This document shows, piece after piece, positions 46,681-58,569 of a stretch of DNA of 64,000 bases; position 1 is the first letter of the stretch; the number at the start of each line of letters is the position of its first letter. The stretch is from Daphnia pulex. Lineage: Eukaryota > Arthropoda > Branchiopoda > Diplostraca > Daphniidae. Below the pieces are notes generated by a model, which was not told where the DNA came from, did not search any database, and saw only the letters and a program-made list of their open reading frames with translations. The stretch is taken from the NCBI RefSeq assembly GCF_021134715.1, contig NC_060025.1:8494001-8558000 (forward strand). Direction: 5' to 3'. The position numbers were made by a program, and so were the translations under genes.

Positions 46681-48596
46681 ATGCCGCAATTGATTGCAGT
46701 AAAGTCGCTGTCCCAATTATGTCTTGAATACGTCAAAAACAACATGACTGTGTTGTGTGAGAAGCTACCAAGTGCTGATTTTGCTACCACTATTAGCAAC
46801 CAAACAAGCCAAAGTCCTTTTGATCAATTACGTAAGTTGCCAACCTAGCACCGATCACAGTTGTTACTGAAATTTTTAAAATTTATTTATTAGCATCGAA
46901 GTTCTTGGAGGAAATCATCTGTGCTCTTCAAACCAAAAGATGTTTGAAAAAATTCCTTGGTTTATTGGCAGCTCCACAACTAGTGACCTTGAATTTGAAT
47001 CTGAGATATTTGTCAAAGGAAGATGATAGTTCTATTCGTTTTGAACCGAATTCATTGAGATGCATAGTAAGATTTTATATTCTTAATAATCTTTATATTT
47101 TTTTAACCACAGAGGCAAAGACCAAGACTTGACAATTCTTTCTTTTTAGTACTTAAAAAACCTATCTCTCCGCTGGTCATCTCTCAGAAATGACAAATTC
47201 TTGACTACTGTCATTCCTATGTTAGTAAAACTACAAGTTCTGGACATTTCACATACTGAAACTGAGGACAGCAGCTTGGAAGTAATAGGAACTTATTGCA
47301 CAGATTTGATGTAGGCCTAAACAAGTTTGTTTGATGCTAGATTTGGTTTAATACATATAAATTTATGTTTTCTGTTGTAGAGAACTGGAGTTAACGGAGT
47401 GCCAAAATATTTCAGATATTGGAGTTAAAAAGCTGTGTGTTAGTGCTGCACATAATCTAGGAAGGGAAGATGAAAAATTGGGACTGCACAAATCTCTTCT
47501 TAAATTGGGTTCGTATGGTACTAAAATCACCAAAGCAGGAATCCAATTGGGCTTGGAAACTTTCCGTAGTCTTAAAATCTGGGATATGGCTACTGTACAA
47601 ATCTTAGCAGGAATTCACAAAAAAGATTTCTTGAATCGATCCCCGGAGATTCAGAAGTATTCCCTGATGAATTTGGAAATAGCTTCTCATTGCGACTACA
47701 TCCCCAAAAGTTTTGGATTGGTTTTGTCTCTGTGTCCCTTTGTGATTGATGTAGAAATCAATATCGTCCAAGGACTGACCGATAGTGATTTGCTAAGTTT
47801 GTTATCCCTTGAAAAACTCCGCAAACTGAAATTGAATGGATCTATTGATGACTGCAGTTCCTATGTCACGTTCACGTTTGGTGGCGGTGTGACTCCAATC
47901 TTAAAAGCTTTTGGAAATTCACTTAAGTCACTCTCTGTATCCAATCTGTGTGATGTCAATATTCAAGTAATCACACAGCTTTGCCCTAACCTTCAATTCC
48001 TTGAGCTCATCGATTGTTTTAGTTATTTCACCGCCAAATTGGATGAAGAATGTGTTAAGAATGAGTCTCTAGTTTTAAAGCAACTTGAAAAGCTGAGCCT
48101 GTATGCGGGAAACTCAAGTAGGCCTATCAGTATTCCGCGCAAACACCTCGTCTTGTTGTTGTCTGCACCTTCTCTTATGGACATATACATTGAGTGTTGT
48201 TGTACGCTCAATGACGACGTCCTCCAAGAGGTCGCTCGAGTTCAAAAGTTCCATCATCTTGAAAGTTTGGAAGTTAAAAAATGCCACAATGTGACCGAGA
48301 AAGGAATTGATGTCTTCATGAACGCCCAAAACCCTCTTAAGAAGATCGTGTTACGTTGGTGTCGTCAAGTAACGAAGAGTAATGTTGATTATTGGAAAAA
48401 GCAAGCTAAAATGAACAACTGGCAAATAGTGATTCAGTTCGATAACTTCGAAGAATGTGATGTTTATTTTCACGGTAAAAGGTCTGAAGACGAATATGAT
48501 TATCATGAGGACCAAAATGGAGAGGCCGGCGATTACGAAAATTGGGAGGAATCTTCGGAATCTTCGGATGGATATGATTTTGAACGGTGGTTGTAA
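46681..48596 (+). CDS. Leucine-rich-repeat protein, F-box/LRR-like, unknown target
   Basis: Four exons (46681-46831, 46894-47066, 47150-47310, 47381-48596) give 566 residues with all phases matching; introns are 62, 83 and 70 bp. The N-terminus (MPQLIAVKSLSQLCLEYVKN, then FDQLPSKFLEEIICAL) resembles the start of F-box/LRR or ZYG-11-type substrate adaptors, but I do not see a convincing F-box. LRR-like segments follow: APQLVTLNLNLRYL, LKNLSLRW, LVKLQVLDIS, DLIELELTECQNISDIGVK, LEKLRKLKLNG, LCPNLQFLELIDC and HLESLEVKKCHNVTEKGID, the last being of the cysteine-containing (CC) LRR class. The C-terminus is very acidic (EDEYDYHEDQNGEAGDYE). By family it could recruit substrates to a ubiquitin ligase; that is inference. 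A decayed relative lies 1 kb downstream. Confidence 0.8.
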
Positions 48597-49554
48597 TTTT
48601 GAAGATTTCCAATAAGATTTATTGCTGTGAGATTTAGCGATTGAGCGATAATCTGTAAATGTTCCTTATTCGTCATGTGTTCATGTGTCGTCTTCATGAA
48701 ATGTGTTGTTTGCAGAAACAAACTCGTATGCTTCTTTTATTGCTTAGTGTCCTAAGTGGTGTTTTAGTTATGAACTACTGTTTTGTTTTCTTCCCTCAAT
48801 TTTCCTAAACTGAAAATGACTCTTGAAGCCTGATAGCGAAAATGATACATCTTGTCTTTCCCTCTTCTCATGTAACATGTATGCCGAAAGGGTACGATTG
48901 GATTTCTGTATTTTTAGCGTGATCACACCCACTAATAAAGGTTTGAACTGATTTTCGGTGAACATTCAGATTTTCCTTCCAAACCAGAAAATAAAAAATC
49001 AGGATCCTAAGAAATCTGGCAACAATGTAACCTGAACTGTCTGCTAGAAACACGTTGTAAATTTGTCTTGTTGAAAACCATGGCCTATTAAAAGCAGATA
49101 GATTTTTAATTGGTGAATTTTAGAGTAATTATCATAATGCCACAAGTAGTAGAAGTTAGAAATGAAAATATGTGTAGAATATTTGGTAACAATATAGATT
49201 ACTGGTGTCATAACTAATAAGAATCCGCCGACTACACAGTCCAAGCCCTTTTCGATTGTTGCGTAAGTTTCCTGTCTCTTATGAGTACATTTCTTTAATC
49301 CAGTTTACTTAATTAACTTAATTGTCTTTGCTACTCAGTGCTGCAACTTTTGACAGAAATGATGAATGTTCTCAATAAAAAACAATCTACAGAACAATAT
49401 CTTATCTTAACAGCATGCTAACAGCCCTGCAGCCCATCTTGAAAGTTTAGAGTTTGATGGCTTCTAGAGGGAAATGAAAAATGAGAATAAATGAGGTGTC
49501 TTGTAAGTATAGATAACTTGTTATGTGATTAATTGACATAGCATCATTTTTTAA
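48597..49554. other. Spacer between the LRR gene and its decayed copy
   Basis: It holds the 3' UTR of the LRR gene and otherwise AT-rich DNA. No frame with family features is seen on either strand. Confidence 0.4.
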
Positions 49555-50760
49555 TTTTAGCAATTGAAATCATTAAATATTAGGTTCTTTGCTTATATGG
49601 GGATGACTTCGTGGCTTTGGTTGTTTCCAAGTTTGAAAATTTGCAAGTCCAACAATTCAGACACTTCTGCAGCAGGACACCTTACACCTCATTGGAGGTA
49701 TCGCAAAAACTCAAGGTGTCCAGTACTTTGGTCTTTTATTATAATTATTTACACTGTTTATTTCTATTTGTAGGGAATTGATTGTATGGATGTTGCCACC
49801 ACATAACAGATGCTGAAATGCAAGGTGTATGTGTTAGTGTTGATCAAATAGGAAAACAAGTTGAAGGAATACAGCAATGCAAGATAGTTGAACAGTTGGC
49901 AATGGAACAAAAATAACCTGAGTGGGATTTTAATTAAGAATTCACAATTTACCTTATCTGAAGCGCTGGGAAATGGTTGCAGCTCTTATTTAAAGTTTAC
50001 CAGGAGGATTTCTTAAACAAAAAGTTACACAGGATGCTGAATTTCTTGATTCACTTGGAACTTAAAGCAACAAAGCACACAACTTGTAGCCTTGACTTAG
50101 CAGTGTCTATGTGCCCATCTCCCATCTGTGAACAGTGACTCAAGTGACGTTCTATACAGTTAATAGTTTAACCAACAGTGATTTACAAGCCTTACGTTCA
50201 CCCAAAAGCTTCATCAACTGAATATCGATGGATCTAATTATGAAGATGTTTGTGAAATTATTTTTAGTGGTGGCTTGACTCCCCTTCGAAGACCTTCGAT
50301 TTCAACTTCGCTGAAAGGTTCTACAATTACGTAGTACGCTCTTCGTCATGGCAACGTTGACGTCATTCGTCATTATCCAGCTGGTGCTCAAATCTCAACT
50401 CATTGAGCCTTATCATTCTTGCCGATTTCTTCGAGTCTTGAGATTTATTATTATTTTTATTCAACGCCAGGAACAGCTCAACATCGAAACCCCAAGGTTC
50501 CAATTCGTTTAGGATTCCTCCCTGAAATTTTCTTTCCTTATTTTCAAGTCTTTCTCTGAAGAGTATTTCTTGTTTGTGTTGTACGACTCTCATTGTTGCA
50601 ATTCTCCAAGTCTGTCGGGCCGCCCGACTTCACGAGATCTTAGAATTGGCCGTGTGTTCTTCAGTTACGAAGAATGGCATTGAGATTTTGATGAATGACA
50701 GAAATGCTATTAAACCGATAGTGTGCAAAGACAGCAGACAGCGATGCGCAGCGATGTTTT
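49555..50760 (+). pseudogene. Decayed tandem copy of the LRR gene
   Basis: Pieces align in order with the intact upstream gene but are broken by stops and frameshifts. QLKSLNIR at 49561 matches YLKNLSLRW. A shifted frame then reads FENLQVQQF against LVKLQVLDI. ITDAEMQGVCVS near 49800 matches ISDIGVKKLCVS. LTNSDLQAL near 50170 matches LTDSDLLSL, and IDGSNYEDV followed by SGGLTPL near 50225-50285 matches SIDDCSSYV and GGGVTPI. LHEILELAVCSSVTKNGIEI near 50625 matches the CC-type repeat HLESLEVKKCHNVTEKGID. The acidic tail is missing. The region between about 50290 and 50600 does not align and may be an insertion. It is a clear tandem-duplicate pseudogene; whether it is still transcribed cannot be seen. 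Confidence 0.7.
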
Positions 50761-51828
50761 TAACTGGAAACATCGAGCATCTCCGAGTAAATGGGATTTG
50801 AATATCTTTGAAGTAAAACATGGAGGGCAACTCGTTAACAATCGTTTTCCATTTGTGCCCTTTGGCGTAAACTTTGGCATTGTCTGCATTTCATGGCTAT
50901 TAAATGTGAACTAATCTAGAATTTGTGAAAAGGATCCTTATGGCTAGCTACAATCCTCGTCTTTATTTAATAATTTTTTTTTCTCATTTACTTAGTAATT
51001 TACATGTTAGACGTTCCCAATCATTGGTGAGTAAAATGTAACGTCACCCAATTTTTTTCTTATTTTTGGTGTTATTAATTTGTCTTTTCTATTTCTTTTT
51101 TGCACTTGGATATGCATATGCTACTATCTGCCGAGTTCATCTGTTATGAATTTATTAGTCCAATGGTGAGACTGGTCAACAAGGTAAGAAATTTTCAGGT
51201 TTTATGTTTCGTCCCGTCAGTATTAAGTGTTATAGTTATTTTTAGTGTACTTAAATAATAACATGTTATCAAATGTATTTTTCGACACAATCAAAATGGT
51301 AATGTACTACATTTAATTTTGAAAAGCCGTCACTGATATTGTAAAAAATATTTTCTGAAGCATCGCGGTTATTTAGGTTTATGTCAATTTATGTTGTTAG
51401 CAACTGTGGTTGCTACAATATAAACGTTTTTTTTTTAATTACTTAAAAGGTCAAAATACCTGTCACATTGCGTGCTACACGATATTAGGCCGCTCGATGA
51501 GAATATTAGTTTGCCGCTCTGAACGTTGAAACCCTGTCAAATTTTATAAACTTAGTGTAAATGCAATTGATCGATCATTTTTACTTAAGGATTCCACATC
51601 GTGCTGGCGCTACCAAAGGGGTTAAAATGTTGATCTCGGTTGCTATGACTCAAAGCAATCACACAGCATTTTTTAAATCACACAGTTTAATAAGTGACAT
51701 GACTTTTTGCTTTACTGTCGTTGAAGGGGTAGGATTGAAGAGCCCATAAATACTACTTGAATGCATGTTTCCTAACTACACTTCTGTCAAGTGGTACCGT
51801 TGATGCAATAGGCAAACTTCAAGTCAAA

Positions 51829-53553
51829 ATGCAAGTTATAGCTACGTACCGGACTAAATACTTAATTTCTACTGCAATTCTAGCGACGCTTTTTTTAATG
51901 GCAGGCGAATTCTCTACCGATGCTGATCCCGAAGGACGGCACTTTAACTACCTCGCTTTTCATGTCGCGTTTTAATTTCTAAATCTTGTATTAGTTTATA
52001 AAATCTGTTTTGGCTATTGGCTGTATTTTGGCGTTTAATTTCGTGTTTTATTTAGAGTCCACCGTTTGATGCTGTGATTCGAGGACCAAATGGGACCTTT
52101 ACAGCTTTCGGAGCATTACTTGAATTGGTTAAATGGCTGTCTGCAAAATTTAAATTTACGTATGTCATTGCGGAAGCTTGCCATTCATATTTTAAAAATC
52201 GTTCTAATTACTTAATGCATTGATTGAAACGGTATTTCAAATAAAGGTTCAACGTCCCCCCTGGGAAATTAAACCCTGATTGAAAAATACGGAACACACG
52301 AGGCTTCATTTTATCAACTTATTATTAACGACAAAGTAAACCATTTCATATAGATCATCCAAACAAGATGTGTGAGTAACATATTTTTTTATAGAATGTC
52401 AATGGAGTATTGTGTTCCTTTTATTTAACTCGATTTAACTATGGACCGAGTGGAAAGGATGGACTTTACAAGTCAGCACACATGGTTTGAAGGATTTAGT
52501 CTTATTGTTCCAAGACCTGCAGAAGAAAGCCGATTGTTCGCTTTCATCGGCACGTTTCAACCAACGGTGAGCTATTTTCATTTCGTAGAATTTATTAACA
52601 CTCGTTTTTATATAATCTCCTTTTATATTGTTTCAGGTTTGGATGCTGATTTTCATTAGTCTCTTTGTTGTTGTCGTTGTCGGTATGATGACTCATTTTA
52701 TTTGGTTCTACAATCGCCCAACGATGGAATAATTTGGGCAGTGCGACTGTAGAAACGGAATCACCAAAAAACAATCAACCAAATAGTGACGACCACAAAA
52801 GGAACGACTCGATCCAAAAAAGCGTTTTGATTTTGAATAATTTCAGTTCTCACATGATTTATGTAATCATCATCATGACAAACCAAGGTAAAAGATTTGT
52901 GCAATATTTTTAGTTTGTAACGGTCGCCAAGTTTCTGATGCTTATTCATACAAATTGTTATTTTGGATGTAAAGAAGCATTTAATCGCACCTCTTTTCGA
53001 CTTACTGGAGTCTGGGTTTTGTGTGCTATGGTTTTGGTGAATTCCTATACGGGAATCGTCACGTCATCACTCAACTCCGAAAATGAAACCGTCCATTGGA
53101 TCGCTGGAAGAATTGGCTGCAAGTAAAGATATTGGCGTACTTCTTCGACATGATACGTCTTTATTTAAATTTTTCAAACCATTTGCTGAAGTAATCTTGT
53201 TTTAAACCTATTCTCATCCAGAAAGCAAATTCTGGCGTTTATAAAGTTTTGGGAGATCAGGCCCGGCTTCATCCAGATCAAGTTCTCGGTGATCCTTTTA
53301 CATTAGACGCAAAACTGAAAACTGGCCGCTACGCTTATCCATTTGTAAGTGAACACGAATCTTTTAAATTCATTACCAATATTTATTTTCTATTTTATGT
53401 TAGCTTCGCACTTTTGCCATAGCGTTTATCGGAAACAAGTATTTAAAGGATGGAAAATGCCAATTTAAATGTTCGATGCCTTTGCCTATTTCAGCGGGAT
53501 ATTATTCATGGCTTTATAAAAAAAAAACAAAAAAAAAACAGTTTATACACTAA
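51829..53553 (+). pseudogene. Ionotropic receptor (variant glutamate receptor) gene, apparently broken
   Basis: The start at 51829 opens a signal peptide (LISTAILATLFLMAGEFS) followed by GRHFNYLAF, the usual IR entry. Exon 52056-52159 encodes the S1 ligand-binding start (SPPFDAVIRGPNGTFTAFGA). A later exon (RMDFTSQHTWFEGFSLIVPR) precedes TM1 (VWMLIFISLFVVVVVGMMTH). A TNQ-type segment, FNRTSFRLTGVWVLCAMVLV and NSYTGIVTSSL form the channel/TM3 part, SLEELAASKDIG and GDQARLHPD belong to S2, and the last exon ends with YYSWLYKK and a stop at 53551. Breaks: a stop right after TM1, several stops in the loop before TNQ, and a one-base frameshift after TSSL near 53073. IRs are chemosensory ion channels of sensory neurons. 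Length and order fit a divergent IR, but function looks lost unless the assembly is wrong. Confidence 0.7.
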
Positions 53554-53739
53554 AGTGCATAGCAGAGCGTACGTATATTAGTGACTGCTCATTTCTACTT
53601 TATTGTTCATTTTCGATGTATCAAGCTTTTTGCTATTGTGAATCTTCGTCTTCTGTGTTTTTCATAATCTGCAATTGTCAATTAGAGAATTCATCATGTC
53701 CAGTGCAGTAGTTTTGATTATTTTTTTGTTGTTATTTTT

Positions 53740-54020
53740 ATTTAGATTTCCATATCACTGAAAGAGAATCAGCGTCCTGGTTGTCCTTCCAAGAGGTTAA
53801 GGATTACAATTTCAAGAACCGGGTGGGGAAAATGAGTAACCAAAATTCTTATTAGTCTTTCACAGATCACAGAGTGCAAAAGTTTGATTATTTTTCATTT
53901 ATTTCTTATTTAGATTTTGCATTCAGAATATACATTAGATTTAATGAGAACCATTTGGTTGTCCTTCCAAGGGAAAAGAAATGAGCAAAACCACCAAAAT
54001 GGTCAACAATGTTCTTTGTT
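53740..54020 (+). repeat. Dispersed repeat related to the 60-bp unit at 61.36 kb
   Basis: Two short segments share GAGAATCAGCGTCCTGGTTG-type and GAGAACCATTTGGTTG sequence followed by TCCTTCCAAG. The second then reads CAAAACCACCAAAATGGTCA and TTCTTTGTTTG. The unit at 61351-61500 has the same order (GAGAACCATTTTGTTGCCC, CACCA, CACGGTCAA, TTCTTTGTTTG). No protein meaning is clear. Confidence 0.5.
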
Positions 54021-54176
54021 TGTTTTCTTCACCCGTTGACTTCTACCCCTTGAATCCCCCTCCCTAATTCCTTATTGGATAGGGCCCCCTCTTATTTTTG
54101 AGGTATTATTGCTTGCTATTGTTACAATCTTACATGTCATTTAAGAAATCTACTGTCACCTCCATTCTCGTTTCAG

Positions 54177-54503
54177 GTTAATCCTGCGCCGCTACTCCAT
54201 GGGCTGAATTCCTTGGTGGAAACTGACGAGAGATTAGAGACCACTGACTCTAATCTGCGGAATGACGGGCTGTCATTCAGCAATACTGCTCACATGCGTG
54301 CCGTCCTTCCGTCGCCCCGAGGCATGGTGCCTGCTCCAGCTACGCGGCCAGCATCATTCGACTACACACCCGACGGCCTGGGCTTTCGACATTCGACTAC
54401 CCAACTTGTTGGGCTTAAGAAAAATATCACTTGTATCTTTCCTGCCTTCCTTTATTTAACTTTTTCTTTACAATTAATTTCTCATTTTTCTCATAGGGCT
54501 TGA
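54177..54503 (+). other. Exon-like open frame, unrecognised
   Basis: After a good acceptor (TCTCGTTTCAG at 54176) a frame stays open for about 108 codons. It encodes VNPAPLLHGLNSLVETDE, a middle section with MRAVLPSPRGMVPAPATRP and DYTPDGLGFRHSTTQLVGL, then a hydrophobic run before the stop. The base composition (GC-rich, few stops) differs from the flanks. No start, no partner exon and no family is recognised. It could be an orphan 3' exon of the decayed receptor locus or repeat-derived sequence. Confidence 0.3.
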
Positions 54504-54732
54504 CGACAATGTGCAGTAGTTCTGCAGCCTGTTTCCAGTTCAGGCTCTTGCATGCCGTCGGTGGTTCTGGTGTTATCCTGGATTGTGTTGATGATCATCT
54601 AGTTGCGGCCAAATGGTGAAAGATGTCATCGAATCAAGTTCACTGTTGCAAGGAGTCTGTGGTACCGGTGTTATCCTGGAGTGTGTTTTGACAAATTTTG
54701 TTTTGCGTGTTTGTGAATGGAGTTTTCTCGTC

Positions 54733-55799
54733 GTGCATATCTGGGCTTCCTTCTTTTCTATGGCCCCGTTTCCCTAACTAACCACTAACCAACGCCCGCC
54801 GGTGGTCACTCACCCGCTGTGAAACCAGGAGGAGGGGAGGGCTCTGGTCGAACGGGGACTTGGAAGGCTCATGATCCGATGAAAACTTTTGGAGGGTCAT
54901 GAGTCTAACCCGGAAGCCTAGTATGACTACATCTCCCCGGAAAAACTTGCCTCGTACTTCTCTCTTCTTCTCGGTCCAGATAAATATCTCTGGGGGCCGT
55001 AGACATGTCCTATAACAGCATGTGCGAGTTAAAACAATGCATCCACTACCCAATGAAACAAAAAGCCATGGTTAATTTTTTGTGGAAATCTCCGTCAGTA
55101 AAGTTACAAAGACTGACGCAGATTTTCGCAAAACTAAACCATCGCTTTTTGTCTCATTGCCGCAGCGGTGGTGGCGGGTTGCGTTTAAACTCGTGCAGTA
55201 GTAAACCGTCTTGAACCGGACGCTCTGTTTATTGAAAATTTTGTACATTAAAAAAAAATTAATAAAAAACAGTTTCATGTATTAAATTTGTTATTTATTA
55301 CAGACATCACATTGTTAGGGTTTAACAATGGTTTATGTGGTTTATGGTATAAATTTGAGAGTTGGTAGATGTAGTTTGTGGGGTTTGAAGAATTGGAAGG
55401 TTTAAGTTAGTGGGACTTGGAGATTAATTGGTGTGGAAGTTTGTAGGGTTATAGTAACTGACTTTTTATCCAAACTTGAAATATCCCCCCCTCCAACATC
55501 CTCCACTTTCCTTTCCCAATCCCAAAAACATGTTTATTATTTGTTGACATAAACATCCCATATTTGTTTTTGTTGCTTCTGAACTTATAAACGGTAAACT
55601 GCATAGTCACGATGACAATTTAACAATATAAAGATGCAATTTTGGTAACACAACACCACCAAGGAACGACCAGTTGAACTTGATGCAGAAAGATCCTTCA
55701 CCAGACACCATAGGCTGCAACAACGTGCGCCACATCAGACAGCAACTTCGCGAACATAAAACACTAAACCTATAACAAAAATTATTTGAATTAATCTAG
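54733..55799. repeat. Long inverted repeat, left copy (about 1.07 kb)
   Basis: Near-identical reverse complement of 61811-62874. The outer end is GTGCATATCTGGGCTTCC; the inner end is a GGTTTAG-type segment with ATTAATCT. Only scattered base changes are visible over most of its length. The inner third contains the recurrent GTTGCAGCC/TCAAGTT module in reverse. No transposase frame is present. Confidence 0.9.
55021..55197. repeat. Long imperfect hairpin inside the left 1.07-kb repeat
   Basis: Bases 55021-55099 and 55112-55197 are imperfect reverse complements around a 12-base loop. The tip pairs AATCTCCGTCAGT with ACTGACGCAGATT. Further out, CAATGAAACAAAAAGCCATGG pairs with CCATCGCTTTTTGTCTCATTG (one base trimmed at each end here for length), and the base pairs GTGCGAGTT with the region ending ACTCGTGCA. 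The fold would be a stem of roughly 80 bp with mismatches. A matching structure lies in the right copy at 62410-62586. Confidence 0.75.
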
Positions 55800-57150
55800 A
55801 TGAATCAATGTCACTTTAAGTTATTTACAAGAGTTAAAGCCCTCAGCTCGCTGCATCAAATCCCTGTGTACGTTGGGCAGCAACAAAGAAGCTCGTACTT
55901 TTACCAGACTGATAACCCTATTTAAAAAAAAAAACTCAATTACATCAAGGAAACAATGTCTTAAATTACAAAAACAAAAATTACAGAAACTAAAGTAAAC
56001 TATAGAAACACAATCCTTCAGAATAAAAGTTGCAAAAGAACCTACAGCTAGCAAGAATTTACAAGGTAGACAACTGAAAATTCTACAACAAATAAGTTAA
56101 GAGATAGTCACCGATGAACTAAGTCTGTAGTCTCACAGTTAGAAAGTTGAACATATTTACCTGAATAGTTCTGAAGTGTTTCTTACAAAACATACAGCCG
56201 GTACAGGAAAAAGAGGAATTTATCCTTGGCATGGTTGTCCAATTTCAAAGAGCTCAATTTCACCTACATGAGGGAAGAAAAGAGTTAAATAACAGGAAAT
56301 CAAATGTGTTTTTTTTTCCTTCTTTTCAGACCTGGAGTGTTACAATTCTGGCTCGGACATCACTCAATGAGGGGAAAGAATTGAGGTAATCAGCACTAGT
56401 TGTGATTGTGATGGGTAAATTATTTTCAATCTTTTCGTTGATATCCAACTCTTAGGCACTCTGTGCAGAACTCTATTAACAAATAATGGTTAAAGCTTTA
56501 TTAAAATATCAATCATACTGCAGGGTTCTCACTTTTCAATGCAAGGCATTGTCTCTCAATAGTGGGCGGTGTCACGTGAAGAAAAGTTGGGGATCTTCAT
56601 CAACTCTGCATTGGCAAATTTACTGGGTGGTGTTGCCCGGAACAACCAAGCCCTGATGAAAGGGCAGCAGGACACTAGCTGGATGGAAAGACCTGGAAAC
56701 TGGCCTGACTGAGGGCCAGTCTTGATCAAAAGCGCGTTATGTTGGAACGTGAACTGCTGTTCTCTTGTATACTTTACGTCCGTAAGATCTCATATTCAAC
56801 GACTTGTTGGGACTCAGATCCAGCGAACGGAATTGTTCATCTTCTAATAAATTTAAACATAAAGCAGGTTACAGGACATGCCATTCACGTGTAAATAATC
56901 TAATGATACTAAGCGCCATTTTAAAAAGATGAAAATTACCATACACTTTTTGAATTTCTTCATTTAAGCGAAATTATGTGGGATAATTAGAAATGGGTCT
57001 CGTTGACACAAACTGCTGAAAATTACGGAAAAACACGTAAGGTGACAATCGCAGACATTTTATTTGACTCTTTTTTAGCAGACTAAAATACTGTTTTATC
57101 GCCATCTATGATTCACATTTACAACTGCGAATAAAATCAAATTGTCCCCC
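55800..57150. other. Spacer within the inverted pair, no gene assigned
   Basis: AT-rich, with no recognised family. A minus-strand frame ending near 55827 (VISLVKVRASLLLPNVHRDL) follows an AG and could be a stray exon, but there is no supporting context. Confidence 0.35.
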
Positions 57151-57179
57151 AGCCGCCAGATGACGCGAGTTTCTTTGAG

Positions 57180-57783
57180 GACGAAATTTTCGCCATTTTG
57201 TTCCGAAACGCCAAGTGAAGTGAAAAGGTATTCCAAATTTGTTACGGAATTGCGGTGTCGATCTACATTTTCAGCATTGAAAATTTAATGGTAAATTCTA
57301 GTTTGGATTTAAATTCTGTTCTGGATTTCTCAAGTGTAATTAATCCTAGACGTTGCTGTGTGAATTTACAGGCAATCTGGCATATAATTTCCGCTTGGCC
57401 AAATAATCGATCACGTGGACTGGAACTGCTTTCCATTTTGCTGAAATGTCGTCCGTTGTTAGCTTTACCTGTTCGGATGTACGTCTCATCTCACGCAGAA
57501 ACACTACAGAGGTAGTAGAGTAATTTTGTTGATCAATTTCCCTGCAATGATGCTATAGATTGTATTAGTTGGTGTTTAGGTTGAAGATCCCGTTGCTTAA
57601 CTGTTGCAGAATGTGAGAACTCAACAAATTCTGAGCTCCATGGCTGGCATCTTGGCCACAGTGGTTTTGTTGCAGCCAGCTGATGAAAGGTGTGATCGAG
57701 TCAAGTTGAGCTGCAGCTGCCGCATGCAATTTATCAAGCTGGTGTTATTCTGAAGTGTCACCGCAGGAAGACGTTCTGAAATG
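57180..57783 (+). ncRNA. Candidate spliced transcript, probably noncoding
   Basis: Three exon-like pieces with good splice sites line up. The first ends at 57227 (GTGAAAAG|GTATTC); the second is 57372-57511 (TTTACAG acceptor, AGAG|GTAGTA donor); the third is 57610-57783 (CTGTTGCAG acceptor, ATG|GTAAGTT donor). A fourth may start after CCCCATAG at 58150. Exon 2 is open in one frame (AIWHIISAWPNNRSRGLELL), but the frame is short and unmatched. Exon 3 is a member of the recurrent GTTGCAGCC module found elsewhere in the 54-62 kb region. A long noncoding RNA is the cautious reading. Confidence 0.3.
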
Positions 57784-58536
57784 GTAAGTTGATTGAATTT
57801 ATTGGTTCTAACTTGGGAAGTTTTGCGTCTTTTTTTAAAAATTCAACTGACAAGTAAACTCTGATCTGATGTAGACAATATGTGGTGCTATTCCCTGCTT
57901 CCAAATAATAGTTTCCCTGAAAGATATCAGATAGCGATCAGCTTCCTTTGAGTTAACAATTTCTTCTGATCAAACTAGAACAAAAATTTCCACTCTGTAT
58001 TACCAAACTGTTTTTCTTAAATAATGTTAATCTTAAATTTAAAATTTAATTTGCCAATGGAATCTTGGAAAAATGTCTTGATGTCATTGGTTTTACACAC
58101 TTTCTTTGGCATCTTTGATCATGGAAAATAATATTCTCTTTTCCCCATAGGTCTTGGTGATACTTAAACTATGCCTGTGCAGTTCAATGTGCGGTGTTGT
58201 TTTTCTGCCTGTTTCCAGTTGAGAGATGTGATTATGCAGCTGATACAGGATTGAAGAAAAAGAACTGAAGTAACTGTGCTGGTGTTCTCCTGAGATTGCT
58301 GTGCCACAGGAGTTGCAGATAGTGTTTGGTTCCGCATAGAAGTTTATTTCAAGAGTCTGGAGATGATCAGCCACTTATGCCTTTTAATTATGTAAAACTT
58401 CAAAGTTATAAGAAATATACAAGTCGAGTGCTAAACATGATTTTATTATAAGTTCTGAGACACAGCAAACAAAAAACTTAAAAGGAATTGCTTTATTGTC
58501 CCACCTCCACCCACAATTCCACCACTTTTTACAATC
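57784..58536. other. Repeat-module region, no gene assigned
   Basis: It contains another exon-like module at about 58150-58330, with CAATGTGCGGT and CTGCCTGTTTCCAGTT, shared with 54505-54560. A minus-strand frame of 93 codons overlaps it with no family features. Confidence 0.35.
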
Positions 58537-58560
58537 ACATACATACATACATACATACAC
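58537..58560. repeat. ACAT microsatellite
   Basis: About six copies of the tetranucleotide ACAT/CATA lie immediately before the MITE. Confidence 0.9.
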
Positions 58561-58569
58561 TTAAGTTAA

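Noticed and set aside
52962-52979. TGGATGTAAAGAAGCAT, resembling the miR-1 sequence
   Set aside because: It differs from the conserved miRNA inside the seed region, sits at an intron end of the receptor gene, and no precursor hairpin is evident.
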